A DNA stretch of 39,862 nt from Thermoguttaceae bacterium (GCA_025062105.1 JANXAQ010000139.1:1-39862), one strand, 5' to 3'; positions 1 to 9,224 are shown, counted from the stretch's first letter. Numbers and translations are program-made. Notes: generated by a model from the letters alone, not told the origin.

Positions 1-12
1 TAGCCACCACCA

Positions 13-179
13 TACCGGCTAGCCGCCAAAACATGCATCAACAGCTAAAACAGCCTCCCGTTGGCCGCCACATGCATCCACTGCCACAGGCTAGCCACCA
101 AAATACGGGCTAGCCGCCAAAACACGCATCAACAGCTAAAACAGCTAAAGTAGAGCAACCAATAAAGTAGAGCAACCAA
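13..179. repeat. Short direct repeats near the left window edge
   Basis: A 42-bp unit at 13-54 recurs at 104-145 with about two mismatches; both contain GCTAGCCGCCAAAAC. Directly after it, the 17-bp unit TAAAGTAGAGCAACCAA occurs twice in perfect tandem (146-162 and 163-179). The block lies downstream of hdrA. It has no coding potential that I can recognise and no obvious terminator hairpin. Confidence 0.75.
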
Positions 180-250
180 CGGCACCATAAAAATGAGCAA
201 AACAGCGGTGCCCCCGGCACGCATCTGGCCTTCAGTTAAGCAACTTCGTT

Positions 251-3200
251 TTAATTTGTCAGAAGCTCTAAGTTTTCCGCCATGGTTGAGTCGGCCCATA
301 AGGCAGCCAGTTTGGCCAACAGTTGCTCGTCTTCATAATGATGAGTTTGAATTGCTTTCCGAGGGCAGGCCGATGCACACAAGCCGCAACCTTGACACTG
401 GGCCGGCTCAATGTAAGCAACCCCCTGCTCGGTAATCCGGGGCACATCAAACGGGCAGAGCCGCACACAAGTCAAACAGGCCGCACAGCGACTGGGATCG
501 ACCTGAGAGACGATACTGGACCGTTGCAGCCGATCTTGGGCAAGCAGACTGGCCGCTCGACTGGCCGCTGCCTTGGCCTGCAAAATGGCCTCGGAAAGCA
601 TCTTTGGCCCATGAGCAAGCCCAGCCAGGAAAATGCCCTCGGTGGCCACGTCCAACGGACGTAACTTCATATGCGCTTCGAGGAAAAATCCATCGGCCGT
701 CAGCGGGACTTTCAAAAGCTGCGAAAGCTCCTGAGCCGACGGCCCCGGCCGCACCCCAGCCGATAGCACCACACAATCCGGCCGAAGCTCCACCATCTGC
801 TGCAACGCTTCCTCATACACCCGGACCACCAAACGGTTCGAGACTGTGCCTTTACGCCCCTGCGGAGAGTTCCATGGGGGATCGGCTTGTGCCGGATCCT
901 GCCAGCTTACCCTGCCCGAAGCACCTGCCGTGTCAACCTGACTGCAGCCGGCGATGGCCTCGAGCGGTCCAACAACCAAGCCGGCCGAGGAAGTTTGGCC
1001 TGCAGCCGTCTGCCCACAACCGCCAAAGAGGGGTTCCACCTGAGGCGGCTGATCGACCGAAAAACGCAAAAATACTACCCCCGCCTCCCGTGCCTTTTGA
1101 TAAGCCCGCTCATAAAATCCATAAGTCCTAACGTCTCGATGAAGCACATAGATCCGAAGCTGCGGGTTCAGCTCCAAAAGGGCCAGGGCGTTTTTGACCG
1201 CCTGGTTGCAACAGACTCGACTACAAAACGGTGCTTCGGGTGTGCGAGAACCGATACATTGAATCATAACGACCTGCCGCCATTGCCGAACCTGCTCCGG
1301 TCGGTAAGCTAAAAGCTCTTCCAGTTCTAACTGCGTCATCAGACCCGCTTTGCCATAGCCGTATTCGCTGGGCTGATACGCAGCACCGCCGGTGGCCAAA
1401 ATGACCGCCCCAACCACCAGCTCCACCCGGTCGTTGGCCGCCGAAGCCAACCGCCCCCCACCAGAATGACCGTCATGTTGGGTAGCAGCCCCTTGGTCGG
1501 AAGACCAACCGGGATCAATCGGTTGGTTGCTCTGGAAGTTCGGAGCAGGACCTGAATGCCGGATGACAGCTCGGAATTGGCCCACATGACCGCCAAACTG
1601 TTCCAATCGGGCGCCCAGATAAAGCTGAATGTTGGGATGATGTTGGACCTTCTGGACAAGTTCCGCTAAAAATTTCGGGACATTCAGGCCGTCTAGGGTG
1701 GAGCGGAGCTGACGGGCCAGGCCGCCTAAGTGGAGTTGGTTTTCCACCAGAACCACCGGAAAGCCCTGATCGGCCAGACTCAAGGCGGCCGTCAGCCCGG
1801 CCACCCCCCCACCCAAGACCAAGGCACGCTTTTCTATGGGTACCTGCTGTTCGGCCAGCGGTCGAAGCCGACCAGCCCTCGCCACCGCCATCCGAACCAA
1901 ATCCTTGGCCTTTTCGGTGGCTTGTTCGGGCCAGCGTCCATGTACCCAAGAACACTGATCCCGAATATTGGCCATCTCAAATAGATGCCGGTTCAAACCG
2001 GCCTCCCGAAGCGTTTCCTGAAAGAGCGGCTCATGGGTGCGTGGCGAACAACTGGCCACCACTACCCGATTCAACCGATGCTCCTCAATCGCTTGGATAA
2101 TCCGATGCTGGGTGTCTGTGGAGCAGGTGTATAAGTTTTCCTCTGCATAGACCACCCCCGGTAACCGGCGAGCATACCGGACCACGGCCTGCGTATCGAC
2201 CACCCGAGCAATGTTAGCACCACATCGGCAGACAAAAACGCCGATGCGTGGAGGCTCGGCCGAGACATCCCGCTCCGGCGGAAACTCCTTTTTGCGCACC
2301 AGAGTCCCTCTGGCAGAGTGCAAGAGTTCGCCGACGCATGCCGCCGCCGCACTGGCCGAGATGACCGTTTCGGGTATATCCATCGGAGCAGCAAATGCAC
2401 CGACGACGAAAATCCCCTCCCGATTGGTGCGATACCATTGTCCGGGCGGCGTCTGGCAAAAACCGATCCTGTCCAACTGGATGCCCAATCGGCGGGCCAA
2501 TTCGCTTGTATGCGCCGGCGGCCGAAGCCCGACACTTAAAACCACCATGTCGAACTCTTCTTCGACCAGCCGCCCACTATCGTCCACATAGCCGACTAAA
2601 AGGTTCCCAGTTCGAGGCCGCTGCTTAACTGTCGAAGGCAACCCACGCACCACCCGGACCCCATACTGCCGCTGGGCGGCCAGATAATAGCCTTCAAACC
2701 CCTTGCCGAAAGCCCGAATGTCGTTGGCAAAAATCACCGCCTCCAAACCGGGTAGATGATCCACCGCCATCATCGCCTCTTTCAAGGCATACATACAGCA
2801 GACACTACTGCAATAATCATGACCTAGCTGCAGGTCCCGAGAACCAACACACTGAATCCAGGCAATCCGGCGAGGCTGCCGGCCATCGGACGGCCGACGG
2901 ACATGCCCCTGAAAGGGCCCCGAAGCACTCAAAATCCGCTCAAACTCCAGACTGGTAACGACATTGGGATAAATTCCGTAGCCGTATTCGGGACGGATGT
3001 TGCCCGGCATCGGCTCAAAACCAACTGCTAAAACCACCGCCCCCACTTCTATGCATCGCTGTTCTGGCAGCATCTGATGCACAATGGCCCCCGCCTTACA
3101 TACTTTCACACATTCCTGACATTCGCTACACAGGCCACAGCGCAGACATCGCCGAGCCTCTTGAACGGCCTGCTGGGCCGAAATCGTCTGTTCGATCTCC

Positions 3201-5356
3201 TGGTAAGCATGACGTTGGGCCACTGGGAGCCGAGCAGGCCGAACCCGCTCCTGCCGCACAAACCAGCCATCCGGTCTGGGAGCTGGTTCCGATTTACTCT
3301 TCGCTTTTTCCACCAAAGCAGCCCGATAGGCCTGCATGTCTTCGCCCTGAAGGAATCGGTGGATGCTTTCAGCGGCTCGATGTCCCTGAGCAACGGCTTC
3401 GACCACGGAACTGGGACCTGTAACCAGATCTCCACCGGCAAAGACCCAGCCTAACGGGGTCTGCAAGGTAAAAGGATCGGCTGCCACCCGCCGCCTATCT
3501 GCCGACCACAGGGGACTATCCTCCGGCAGGAACGAAAGATCAGGCTGCTGCCCAATAGCAATCAACACAAAATCAGCATCAATCTCCTGACGGCCAGGTC
3601 CAAACCGAGGCGAAAACCGCCTCTGGGCGTCAAAAACCGTCAGACACTCCTGCAAGAGCAGCCCCGTTACTCTGCCGCCGAAGCCCAGAACCCGATACAC
3701 CCCCCAGCCGGGCCGAATCCGAATGCCCTCCTCCAACGCCTCCAACACCTCCCAGCGATGAGCGGGCATCTCCTCCGGACGCTCCAAACAGACGATTTCG
3801 ACCTGCTGAGCACCCTGGCGACGTGCACACATGGCTACATCAATGGCTACGTTCCCGCCGCCAATGACGACCACCCGGCCCGCAAGCCGAGGCTGACCTG
3901 TTCGTTTGACTTGCTGGAGAAAGTCCAACCCCAACAGCACCCCTTCTAAGTCTTGCCCATCCAGAGGATGCCCTTCGGTATTGGTACGTAGCGGCACCGG
4001 CCGAGTGCAGCCTAAAGCCAAAAATACCGCCTGAAACCCTTCCTGGCGGAGATCCTGTAGCGAAAAGTCCCGACCTAGTGCCTGGCCAAGTCGAAGTTCA
4101 AATCCGGCGGCCAAAATCTCCTCAATGTCCCGGTCCAGCACCTCCTCCGGTAACCGGTACGCCGGAATGGCCGATCGCATGGTGCCGCCGAGCTTTTCAG
4201 CCGCTTCAAACAAGGTAACCGAGTAGCCCCACAGCGCCAGGTCTCTGGCAGCGGTTAGCCCTGCTGGCCCACCACCGACAATGGCCACTCGACCCAGACG
4301 CCGCTCCGCCGGAGCTGTTTCCGGCGGAGCCACCGGCTGGCCATCGCGACGCTGCTGAAAGACCCAATCAGCTACAAACCGTTTCAACGGATTAATGGCC
4401 ACCGGATCGTCCAACTCGCTGCGACGACAATTTTGCTCACAAGGATGATGGCAAATCCGACCACAAACGGCAGGAAAGGGATTTTGCTGCCGAATTAGAG
4501 CATACGCTTCTGCAAAACGGCCCTGAGCCACCAGGGCCACATAGCCCTGACAATTCACTCCGGCAGGACACGAATGCACACATGCCGGACGAGATTGCTT
4601 GCTGATGGTCATCGCCCCAGGAATTGCCTGGGGGTAAAGTTTATGGATAGCCTTTCGGCTGGATAAGCCTTGATCGAACTCATTGGGCAGTTCCACCGGA
4701 CAGAGGGCGAGACAATCGCCACAAGCATTACATTTGTCCAGTAGTACATAGCGAGGCTGAATTCGCAGCTGAACTTGAAATCGGCCAGCCCGGCCCTCCA
4801 CGGCCAGCACCTCTGTCTGAGTCAATAGCTCAATATTTCGATGTTTGGCCACCTCCAGCAGCTTGGGCGAAAGCGTGCACATGGAACAGTCGTTGGTCGG
4901 GAAGGTTTTGTCCAGTTGGGCCATATGGCCGCCAATGGCCGATTGCCGTTCGACCAACGTGACGCGAAAACCGGCCTGGGCCAGGTCCAAAGCAGCCTGC
5001 ATGCCCCCAATACCTCCTCCGACCACCAATACCGCCCCGACCGGCCCTGGAATCCCCTCCGCACCCGCTACAGCCGACAAACTCGCAAAAGGCCCCGGAA
5101 CCGAATGCTCCCCAGGAGCTGAGTTTTCCAGATCAGAGCTTGATACCCCAGGTGCATTCGCAAAAAGCCCCGGCGACGAATCTTCGACCACCGACTCTAA
5201 ACAATCGCATCCTTCCGACGGAGCGCCGGCCGATTCGCCCCGAAGGCCTTGGCATGACATAGGTATACCCCCCCTGTCGGCCCACTTGCAGAAGGAGGAA
5301 GAAACAGCCTCTGCCAATGGGCTACTAATACCTTTTATAAGTGTCCTTAAATTCAT
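251..5356 (-). CDS. hdrA: HdrA-like heterodisulfide reductase subunit with internal GltD/NfnB-like module
   Basis: Giant iron-sulfur flavoprotein of about 1,701 residues. The start is the ATG at 5356, which overlaps the hdrB stop as ATGA. In order: a variable Ser/Gly/Pro-rich N-terminus; an HdrA Rossmann fold (GGGIGG near 113) with the TNDCSMC motif; a Cys cluster near 209-220; a GltD-type Fe-S domain (Cys near 259-310); a second dinucleotide fold (GGGPAG near 361) and an NAD(P)H fold (GGGNVA near 498). A Cys cluster near 737-753 follows, then the HdrA CSSVCC motif near 849, a second HdrA unit (GGGVAG near 1182, CSRVCC near 1378), and two C-terminal 4Fe-4S ferredoxin motifs (1624-1635 and 1654-1665). 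HdrA subunits are soluble electron-bifurcating flavoproteins. The built-in NAD(P)H module suggests NAD(P)H input. The disulfide substrate is unknown. The size is well above an ordinary HdrA of about 650 residues. Confidence 0.9.
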   Translation of the reverse strand: MNLRTLIKGISSPLAEAVSSSFCKWADRGGIPMSCQGLRGESAGAPSEGCDCLESVVEDSSPGLFANAPGVSSSDLENSAPGEHSVPGPFASLSAVAGAEGIPGPVGAVLVVGGGIGGMQAALDLAQAGFRVTLVERQSAIGGHMAQLDKTFPTNDCSMCTLSPKLLEVAKHRNIELLTQTEVLAVEGRAGRFQVQLRIQPRYVLLDKCNACGDCLALCPVELPNEFDQGLSSRKAIHKLYPQAIPGAMTISKQSRPACVHSCPAGVNCQGYVALVAQGRFAEAYALIRQQNPFPAVCGRICHHPCEQNCRRSELDDPVAINPLKRFVADWVFQQRRDGQPVAPPETAPAERRLGRVAIVGGGPAGLTAARDLALWGYSVTLFEAAEKLGGTMRSAIPAYRLPEEVLDRDIEEILAAGFELRLGQALGRDFSLQDLRQEGFQAVFLALGCTRPVPLRTNTEGHPLDGQDLEGVLLGLDFLQQVKRTGQPRLAGRVVVIGGGNVAIDVAMCARRQGAQQVEIVCLERPEEMPAHRWEVLEALEEGIRIRPGWGVYRVLGFGGRVTGLLLQECLTVFDAQRRFSPRFGPGRQEIDADFVLIAIGQQPDLSFLPEDSPLWSADRRRVAADPFTLQTPLGWVFAGGDLVTGPSSVVEAVAQGHRAAESIHRFLQGEDMQAYRAALVEKAKSKSEPAPRPDGWFVRQERVRPARLPVAQRHAYQEIEQTISAQQAVQEARRCLRCGLCSECQECVKVCKAGAIVHQMLPEQRCIEVGAVVLAVGFEPMPGNIRPEYGYGIYPNVVTSLEFERILSASGPFQGHVRRPSDGRQPRRIAWIQCVGSRDLQLGHDYCSSVCCMYALKEAMMAVDHLPGLEAVIFANDIRAFGKGFEGYYLAAQRQYGVRVVRGLPSTVKQRPRTGNLLVGYVDDSGRLVEEEFDMVVLSVGLRPPAHTSELARRLGIQLDRIGFCQTPPGQWYRTNREGIFVVGAFAAPMDIPETVISASAAAACVGELLHSARGTLVRKKEFPPERDVSAEPPRIGVFVCRCGANIARVVDTQAVVRYARRLPGVVYAEENLYTCSTDTQHRIIQAIEEHRLNRVVVASCSPRTHEPLFQETLREAGLNRHLFEMANIRDQCSWVHGRWPEQATEKAKDLVRMAVARAGRLRPLAEQQVPIEKRALVLGGGVAGLTAALSLADQGFPVVLVENQLHLGGLARQLRSTLDGLNVPKFLAELVQKVQHHPNIQLYLGARLEQFGGHVGQFRAVIRHSGPAPNFQSNQPIDPGWSSDQGAATQHDGHSGGGRLASAANDRVELVVGAVILATGGAAYQPSEYGYGKAGLMTQLELEELLAYRPEQVRQWRQVVMIQCIGSRTPEAPFCSRVCCNQAVKNALALLELNPQLRIYVLHRDVRTYGFYERAYQKAREAGVVFLRFSVDQPPQVEPLFGGCGQTAAGQTSSAGLVVGPLEAIAGCSQVDTAGASGRVSWQDPAQADPPWNSPQGRKGTVSNRLVVRVYEEALQQMVELRPDCVVLSAGVRPGPSAQELSQLLKVPLTADGFFLEAHMKLRPLDVATEGIFLAGLAHGPKMLSEAILQAKAAASRAASLLAQDRLQRSSIVSQVDPSRCAACLTCVRLCPFDVPRITEQGVAYIEPAQCQGCGLCASACPRKAIQTHHYEDEQLLAKLAALWADSTMAENLELLTN

Positions 5357-6453
5357 GGAAAGTAAAACCCTTTTTCCCGAAGTAAGGGACGAACATCCAC
5401 CAAATGGCGTTGCCACCAACGGGCCGGCTGCCCAACGCCCAGAGCCAGTGCCATCAGCTCAGTAATGTAAAAAACCGGAAGTTTCCTATTGGGTTCTGCC
5501 CTGTCAGCTGGGCAGATAGCCTGTTGACTGCCTCCTCCTGCGGGCCTAGAGCAACTCGCTTCCTCGACAGCGTTGCAACAAGCCGAAGCGGAAGGAGAAC
5601 CCTTTGGGCCCATGGCATTGGCCGAGGAAGTCTCCTCGACCGACTCAGCCCCAAAAGAAGCCCACAAAGAGCTCCTTGGCTCTGTAGCCATGGAGGAGCA
5701 AGTTTCTTTAGCCGAGTTGGCACCAGCCGAAACCGCCCCCTCCTGAGATCCAAAGAGCTGATAAGGGCCCCCCACCGGCACACCCAGCATTTGAGAAATA
5801 TCCAGATTGGCTTGGCACAAGGGACAAGCCGTTACGATGCACTCGGCTCCAGCTTCCTGAGCGGCCCAGACAAGCCGACCACACAATTGCTGGACTAAAT
5901 CTGGCCGAGGTATCTGAAGACTACCCCCACAACAATCGGTCTTGTACGACCAACACCCCACTTCCATTCCGATGGCTTCCATCAGAACGTCCATGCTGGT
6001 GGGCCATTCCGGCTGGGCAGCGTCGGTGATCTTCGGCTGCCGCTGGGTAAGACAGCCATAATAAGGCACCCCGACAAGCCCCCGTAAAGGTTGCTGCAAC
6101 CGCCGCCGAAGCTCTGCCAAACGACCAGGCTGAGCAAAAAACTCATTGACATGCCAAATCACCACTTCATAGCTGGGCCGCCGTTTCTGAGCCGTTTTCA
6201 ACCGCTGAAAACAGGCCGCACACGGGGCCAACAGCTCCGGCCCTACCTGCGTGGCAAGCTGCAAGTTCCGTTCTGCCAACTGCAAGGCCAATTCCTCATC
6301 CAAACAGTGGGCCGACGAAGCCCCACAACAATTCCAGTCCTCTAACTCTGCTAGCCGAATGTCCAAAGCTTGACAGACGGCCCGCAGACTTTCATCATAC
6401 TCGGCCGCCGTACCCTCAAGCGCACAACCAGGATAATATCCAACCTGAACCAT
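5353..6453 (-). CDS. hdrB: HdrB-like heterodisulfide reductase subunit B (CCG domains)
   Basis: 366 residues with two cysteine-rich CCG domains of the HdrB/GlpC/LutA family. Cys10, Cys42-Cys43, Cys78 and Cys81 form the first set; Cys134, Cys174-Cys175, Cys210 and Cys213 form the second (TDCCGG and CPLCQ). In HdrB these residues hold the noncubane clusters that reduce disulfides. Between CPLCQ and the conserved PVFYITELMALALG end lies an unusual insert of about 95 residues (229-323). It is rich in Ser, Ala, Glu and Cys and made of imperfect repeats of about 24 residues. The gene overlaps hdrA by 4 bases and lies 382 bp downstream of hdrC, so it is probably cotranscribed. The ribosome-binding site before the ATG is weak. 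Confidence 0.9.
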   Translation of the reverse strand: MVQVGYYPGCALEGTAAEYDESLRAVCQALDIRLAELEDWNCCGASSAHCLDEELALQLAERNLQLATQVGPELLAPCAACFQRLKTAQKRRPSYEVVIWHVNEFFAQPGRLAELRRRLQQPLRGLVGVPYYGCLTQRQPKITDAAQPEWPTSMDVLMEAIGMEVGCWSYKTDCCGGSLQIPRPDLVQQLCGRLVWAAQEAGAECIVTACPLCQANLDISQMLGVPVGGPYQLFGSQEGAVSAGANSAKETCSSMATEPRSSLWASFGAESVEETSSANAMGPKGSPSASACCNAVEEASCSRPAGGGSQQAICPADRAEPNRKLPVFYITELMALALGVGQPARWWQRHLVDVRPLLREKGFYFP

Positions 6454-6835
6454 CGAAATCGCCTAAAATGGAAAAAAACCTACTGCCCGGCAGGAGAAAA
6501 TTAGGTTGACATGGCATCCGTTTGGAACCTGGAATCGGACTTCCGCTCTACGATCCCCGGATAAGCCAACTCCGCCGAAAAAAGAGCCCGCTAAAGGAAG
6601 CTTTGACTGTCAGTGCCCCTGAAGCAGGAACCGGGACTCCTTGGGAATGCCTATTGGTCCATCCTCTCTCAGCCAGCTTGCCTAACGGCCAGCTGCCCTG
6701 TCCGACGGTGGACAAAGGGAATAATAAACGGAGAGAATAAATGGTGCCTCTGCTTACGACGGCGGAAGCCTTCCGTAAGGAGTCCCCATCCCGCCCGGCT
6801 AACCCAGAAACCGCAACAGGTGTCGTTTGGTCAGG
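6454..6835. other. Gap inside the hdr cluster, no gene recognised
   Basis: 382 bp between the hdrC stop and the hdrB start. Short open frames exist on both strands but none resembles a known protein, and none has both a good ribosome-binding site and codon use like the neighbours. No copy of the dispersed repeats is seen here. It may be an untranslated internal leader or the remnant of an eroded gene. Confidence 0.5.
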
Positions 6836-7465
6836 CTAACTTGTTCTGGATTCTTGTTGCGTCTGTGTTGAACTGCGGATGCTGGACATGGAACGGATTT
6901 GGTCTTTGGCCTGGATTCGGCTGGGCCAAGGCCGCAGTCGGCCTCGGCGGAACATCGCCCAGCCGAGCCGAGCATCCTGCCACAGACGGCCAGCCAAATC
7001 TTTTAGGCTCCGGCGGCCTTTTCGCAAACTGGTCCATAGGACAACCAGCTTATACCGAGCTAACATCCCCAATTCAAAAACGCGGCCATGCCGACGCACC
7101 GAATCCAAAAAAGCCTGATGAAATAACCCTACCTCCGGTTCGGCCGCCTCTACCGGCCTACCCAGGCACTGCTGACGCAGCACATCCATCAAACCGGCTA
7201 TATCAATGTCGTTCGGACAACGAGTCGAACAGGCCTGGCAAGCCGCACAGACCCAAATGGTTTTCGATTTCAGCACCTGATCATCTAACCCCAGTTGCAC
7301 CGCCCGAATGACTTGATGAGGTAAAAGGTCCATCGCAAAGCTGAGCGGACAGCCGTTGGTACACTTTCGGCATTGGTAGCAACGGCGGATAGCCCACAGG
7401 CCTCGCTGAGCCACCACTGCCTCCAACGCTGCTTCTCTACATGCCGGCCACGTAGAAACAGCCAT
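6836..7465 (-). CDS. hdrC: HdrC-like heterodisulfide reductase subunit C (2x 4Fe-4S)
   Basis: 209 residues. Two classical 4Fe-4S motifs are present: Cys29, 32, 35 and 39 (CYQCRKCTNGCP) and Cys73, 76, 79 and 83 (CAACQACSTRCP). Their arrangement is that of HdrC, the electron-transfer subunit between HdrA and HdrB. There is no N-terminal membrane segment, so the complex should be soluble (HdrABC type rather than membrane HdrDE). The last 40 or so residues are Ser/Gln/Arg-rich and look unconserved. It is the first gene of the C-B-A cluster. The upstream DNA is packed with short mobile repeats. Confidence 0.88.
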   Translation of the reverse strand: MAVSTWPACREAALEAVVAQRGLWAIRRCYQCRKCTNGCPLSFAMDLLPHQVIRAVQLGLDDQVLKSKTIWVCAACQACSTRCPNDIDIAGLMDVLRQQCLGRPVEAAEPEVGLFHQAFLDSVRRHGRVFELGMLARYKLVVLWTSLRKGRRSLKDLAGRLWQDARLGWAMFRRGRLRPWPSRIQAKDQIRSMSSIRSSTQTQQESRTS

Positions 7466-7551
7466 CTTTACGGTTTTCCCTGCTGGAAATAGAAGTCATA
7501 GAAAATTTTAGCTTTTACCTGGCAATAGGCCAGGGTTAGATTCTCCCGGTG

Positions 7552-7585
7552 GCAGCCGAAATTCTGTGGGTTAATTGGGCAAGCT
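7552..7585. repeat. Remnant of family E terminus
   Basis: This stretch contains CCGAAATTCTGTGGGTTAAT. It matches the reverse complement of the right end of the E element at 35716-35977. No opposite end or target duplication was found, so it is a decayed fragment. Confidence 0.5.
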
Positions 7586-7746
7586 AAATCATCCCCACAA
7601 ACCTCCCAGTCCGGAAACCCAGCTTTTCAAAAAACCTACCCATTTTTACTTCGAATCTGCAATACGGAGTTTGTTGCTGTTGGACCTGCCAAAGGCAGGA
7701 TCAGTTCGATGGAACGGCTGACCACCTACTATCTTCCCCAGCTTGC

Positions 7747-7899
7747 TTAACTCGACATTTGCCATTTTTAACTCTTTTTGCATCCAGGAGTTACAATGAC
7801 ATCTCCCCTGTTCACATAATTTCCCAAAGCCAATAGTTACAAGCAGGGAGAGTATCCTTCTTCCAAAGCGACGCCAAGAATAGCAAAAGTTGAGCTTAA
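7747..7899. mobile_element. Family A MITE-like element, copy A1
   Basis: Starts with TTAACTCGACATTTGCCATT and ends with the inverted match GCAAAAGTTGAGCTTAA; about 153 bp. The interior shows the family A landmarks, a GTTCACATAATTTCC-like segment and CAATAGTTA. It is directly followed by B1, A2 and C1, giving a continuous block of elements upstream of hdrC. Confidence 0.75.
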
Positions 7900-7901
7900 A
7901 A

Positions 7902-8154
7902 TGTACTTTCTGCAAAATCACTCTTTAGGGGCAGAAGTTATGGAGCCAGCCCAACCGGGCCGCCCATTCCCAAACGGAATTTCCAAATTCTAAACCCTGG
8001 CCGAATCCCCTAACCAAAATGGTACATCTAACCGATGGCCTTCCAACAGCTTACGCTCCTAGGCAACCCAAAGGGTCTGGGCTGGTAGCCGCTGAAGGCA
8101 ATCTGAAGCCAGAGCAAGTTAACCCCTATAAAGGGGATTTTTTCAGAAAGTACA
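7902..8154. mobile_element. Family B MITE-like element, copy B1
   Basis: 253 bp with terminal inverted repeats TGTACTTTCTG and CAGAAAGTACA, and inner inverted stretches around the CCCCTTTA-type sequence. It sits exactly between A1 and A2. The interior is closely related to copy B4 in the same orientation. Confidence 0.85.
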
Positions 8155-8155
8155 G

Positions 8156-8312
8156 CTTAGCTCCACTTTTGCCATTTTGGGCCTCGTCCCGGAAGGAGAA
8201 AGTTCTAACTTCTTATAACTATTGGAGTTAGGAAATTGGGTGAACAAAAGGAGGTTTTGTCGTAACTACTGGAGGCAAAAGCAGTTAGGGAGAATGGCAA
8301 AAGTCGAGCTTA
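8156..8312. mobile_element. Family A MITE-like element, copy A2
   Basis: Left end CTTAGCTCCACTTTTGCCAT, right end ATGGCAAAAGTCGAGCTTA, with a central short palindrome (CTAACT ... AGTTAG). About 157 bp, non-coding. Its right end abuts C1 without a spacer. Confidence 0.8.
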
Positions 8313-8501
8313 GGAACCTCTGCATGATTCAAAGGGGATATTTTTATACCATTTTGGCTGGCCTCCCTCTAACACAACATATAGGGGCGCTAGGATTGGT
8401 AGCACCCAACAGATAGTAGATGTCCTGGCAGGACAACGGAACGGCTAAAGAATCAAAAGTTCATAAAGTTCACTGAATGTTCAGGATTTTGCAGAGGTTC
8501 C
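8313..8501. mobile_element. Family C MITE-like element, copy C1
   Basis: 189 bp starting GGAACCTCTGCATGATTC and ending ATTTTGCAGAGGTTCC. By eye it differs from copy C6 (33387-33575) at only three positions, so these two copies are recent relatives. Confidence 0.9.
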
Positions 8502-8577
8502 CTTCAATAGACCACAAAGAATCGGCATCACCCATTCTCCTAGTATTCCAGAGCAACAGAGGCATCGTGCTAATTTT

Positions 8578-8687
8578 GGCTCTGTTGAAAGGTTCAACCC
8601 ACCGTGGAATGTTTTGCTCTTTCTGATGGACTTTGTACCAGTTTCGGTGGGTTTAGGACTCCAACTGGAACCCTTTTCAACAGAGCC
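8578..8687. mobile_element. Family H short inverted-repeat element, copy H1
   Basis: 110 bp bounded by GGCTCTGTTGAAA and its inverted form TTTTCAACAGAGCC. A second inverted pair inside (CAACCCACC near 8596 and GGTGGGTTTAGG near 8647) extends the terminal symmetry. A related left end is at 39698. Confidence 0.7.
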
Positions 8688-8991
8688 GACTATTTTCTGA
8701 AACCTGCCAACCCCGCACCGGCTAACCTGCTACCACCTCAAAAAGAATTGGGTACTATTTCAACCAAAACACGTATGCTCTCCGGCCATCCCAGGCAGAT
8801 CTTCAGTTTTTTGTTGTGCTTATCCGTAGGAAATTCCCACTTTTGGGGAATGGCAAAGCAGTCCTTGGGGCCTAATGCAGGGGGCCTCCTCCTTCGGCTG
8901 AAGGGTGGCAGAATTGATATCCTCTCTATCCTCTGAAGCGTACGAATCATTTCTGCTTCCCTCTTACCAGACAGTTATGGAGAGGGTCCGA
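8688..8991. other. Spacer with no recognisable gene or repeat
   Basis: About 300 bp between H1 and the next family A copy. A forward open frame spans part of it but resembles nothing I know. No promoter or terminator could be called. Confidence 0.4.
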
Positions 8992-9146
8992 TAAACTTGA
9001 CTTTTACCATTTTCCCTAACTTCTTTTGGCCTCGAAACTTACGGATCGCCTCTCATTTGTACATACAATTTCCTCACTCTAATATTCACAAACAGTTAGA
9101 GCGGAACATATTCGGCACAGGCTTAAAAATGGCAAAAGTCGAGATA
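8992..9146. mobile_element. Family A MITE-like element upstream of the HD gene
   Basis: Left end TAAACTTGACTTTTACCAT, right end ATGGCAAAAGTCGAGATA; about 155 bp, in the A7 orientation. It lies about 80 bp upstream of the HD-domain start, so it could carry or displace that gene's promoter. An open frame running through it into the HD gene is fortuitous. Confidence 0.75.
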
Positions 9147-9224
9147 AAAAGGTGGAATATAATGAAGCAGTGGCCAAGATACCGATATTCCACCCGGTTT
9201 TTCGCTAGGAAAGGCATAAACACC

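Noticed and set aside
604-2628. Long open frames on the plus strand opposite hdrA
   Set aside because: They are antisense shadows of GC-rich coding DNA, without domains or ribosome-binding sites.
6522-7311. Open frames on the plus strand over the hdrB-hdrC gap and hdrC
   Set aside because: Pro/Ser/Arg-rich composition typical of antisense frames; they overlap hdrC and resemble no known protein.
8997-9224. N-terminal extension of the HD-domain protein
   Set aside because: The extra 76 codons run through a family A element; the ATG at 9225 with an upstream AGGA/AAGG gives the normal family length.
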